Shown one piece after another: positions 63,669 through 64,000 of a stretch of 64,000 bases of DNA. This DNA is from Phymatolithon calcareum (taxonomy: Eukaryota > Rhodophyta > Florideophyceae > Hapalidiales). The position numbers and the translations under genes were made by a program. Every line of letters begins with the position of its first letter. Position 1 is the stretch's first letter. The notes under the pieces were generated by a model that searched no databases, was not told the DNA's origin, and saw nothing but the letters and a program-made list of their open reading frames with translations. The stretch covers positions 2,790,001 to 2,854,000 of the forward strand of contig OZ345359.1 of NCBI GenBank assembly GCA_977006965.1, read 5' to 3'.

Positions 63669-64000
63669 ATGCTTCCACATTTATCCAATCACGAAACGCC
63701 ACAGTGCCATCGGACGACTCAGATTGTCTCCACGAAAACCCAGCGAGAAACCGTTATGGAATGGATCAGAAACGAGGTTTACGCCTCGGGAAACACGACC
63801 CTAATTGCTTCACGCACCGTTAAGCAGTTTGCTCGCAAGCGCTTGGCGTGGGTTGACTACGTTCACAGCATGCTATTGGCTGAATTTGAACGTCTTTCAA
63901 ATGCTGGTGTTAAAATGACAAAACCCTTGGTCATAGACATTGCGTTACATACTCTGAGTGATCCGGAGTCCCCATTCCCAGGATCCTTGCTGAATGATTA
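63669..64000 (+). CDS. Partial open frame, transposase-like N-terminal region
   Basis: From the ATG at 63669 the frame stays open for 110 codons to the window edge. It is open further upstream to TAA 63585-63587, so the start is a guess: it is the first ATG in the frame. Residues 24-37 (KTQRETVMEWIRNE) and 45-80 look helical and basic. Residues 61-80 read WVDYVHSMLLAEFERLSNAG, followed by VKMTKPLVIDIAL (81-93). The order WV-x2-H-x2-L-x-EFERL-x2-AGVK is, from memory, typical of the helix-turn-helix region of CENP-B/pogo-like DDE transposase proteins common in oomycetes and other protists. The catalytic part would lie beyond the window. Whether the element is intact cannot be judged. A host protein with a CENP-B-type DNA-binding domain is the main alternative. 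Confidence 0.45.
   Translation, partial: MLPHLSNHETPQCHRTTQIVSTKTQRETVMEWIRNEVYASGNTTLIASRTVKQFARKRLAWVDYVHSMLLAEFERLSNAGVKMTKPLVIDIALHTLSDPESPFPGSLLND

Noticed and set aside
1-64000. rDNA, tRNA genes or telomere repeats
   Set aside because: No rRNA-like sequence, tRNA-like cloverleaf or short G-rich telomeric repeat was seen on either strand.

Overview
The window is almost entirely one very large, multi-level tandem repeat (1-62068), followed by about 1.9 kb of ordinary sequence holding degraded, transposon-like coding remnants. A 62-kb satellite with nested higher-order structure next to decayed transposon-like genes points to a eukaryotic heterochromatic, pericentromeric or subtelomeric region. 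No rRNA, tRNA, CRISPR array, telomere repeat or intact housekeeping gene is visible. The species cannot be named from this sequence. From memory, the two protein remnants at the right end look like transposon families seen in oomycetes, other protists and marine animals, so a protist or lower eukaryote is a weak guess.

Array architecture. The basic unit is 144 bp, and I count about 296 copies. It exists in a few forms that differ mainly in one ~27-bp block. I call them C (reads ..TCYNVIPV.. in the open frame), S (..KTSFGLISV..), R (S with AAA to AGA) and E (R with GGA to GAA). Units are grouped into 39 higher-order blocks. Each block is a 509/510-bp spacer, then a first unit (usually E), a variable number of alternating C and S/R units, then a diverged 156-bp terminal unit T that ends in a fixed stop. 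Block lengths are exactly 809 (or 810) + 144n, with n = 0 to 28. T occurs in three sub-forms: FE, LE and FA. Spacers come in types A, B and B with an AGG/CGG change (B-FR). The blocks themselves are duplicated in larger tandem segments of 5019, 3059, ~2627 and 2105 bp. Every complete spacer carries a strong inverted-repeat core built from three copies of GTTACTTCTGGGTCCGCG.

Coding status of the array. One + strand frame is open across nearly all units, because 144 is a multiple of 3 and the unit has no stop in that frame. The recent single-base differences almost all change the amino acid, two copies carry a nonsense change, and there is no sign of conserved protein function. I therefore treat these frames as by-products of the repeat and do not call them genes.

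Right flank. The array degenerates towards its right edge: more private mutations from 58.9 kb, a 424-bp spacer deletion in the last block, and truncation at 62068. Next comes a broken gene (62076-63104) whose reading frame must change about six times, two of them in A9 and T7 homopolymers. It has an acidic N-terminus and a Cys/His cluster near its C-terminus. A ~480-bp AT-rich stretch with a 23-bp palindrome follows, then a TATA-like motif and the start of an open frame (63669 to the window end) that resembles the N-terminal part of CENP-B/pogo-like transposases.
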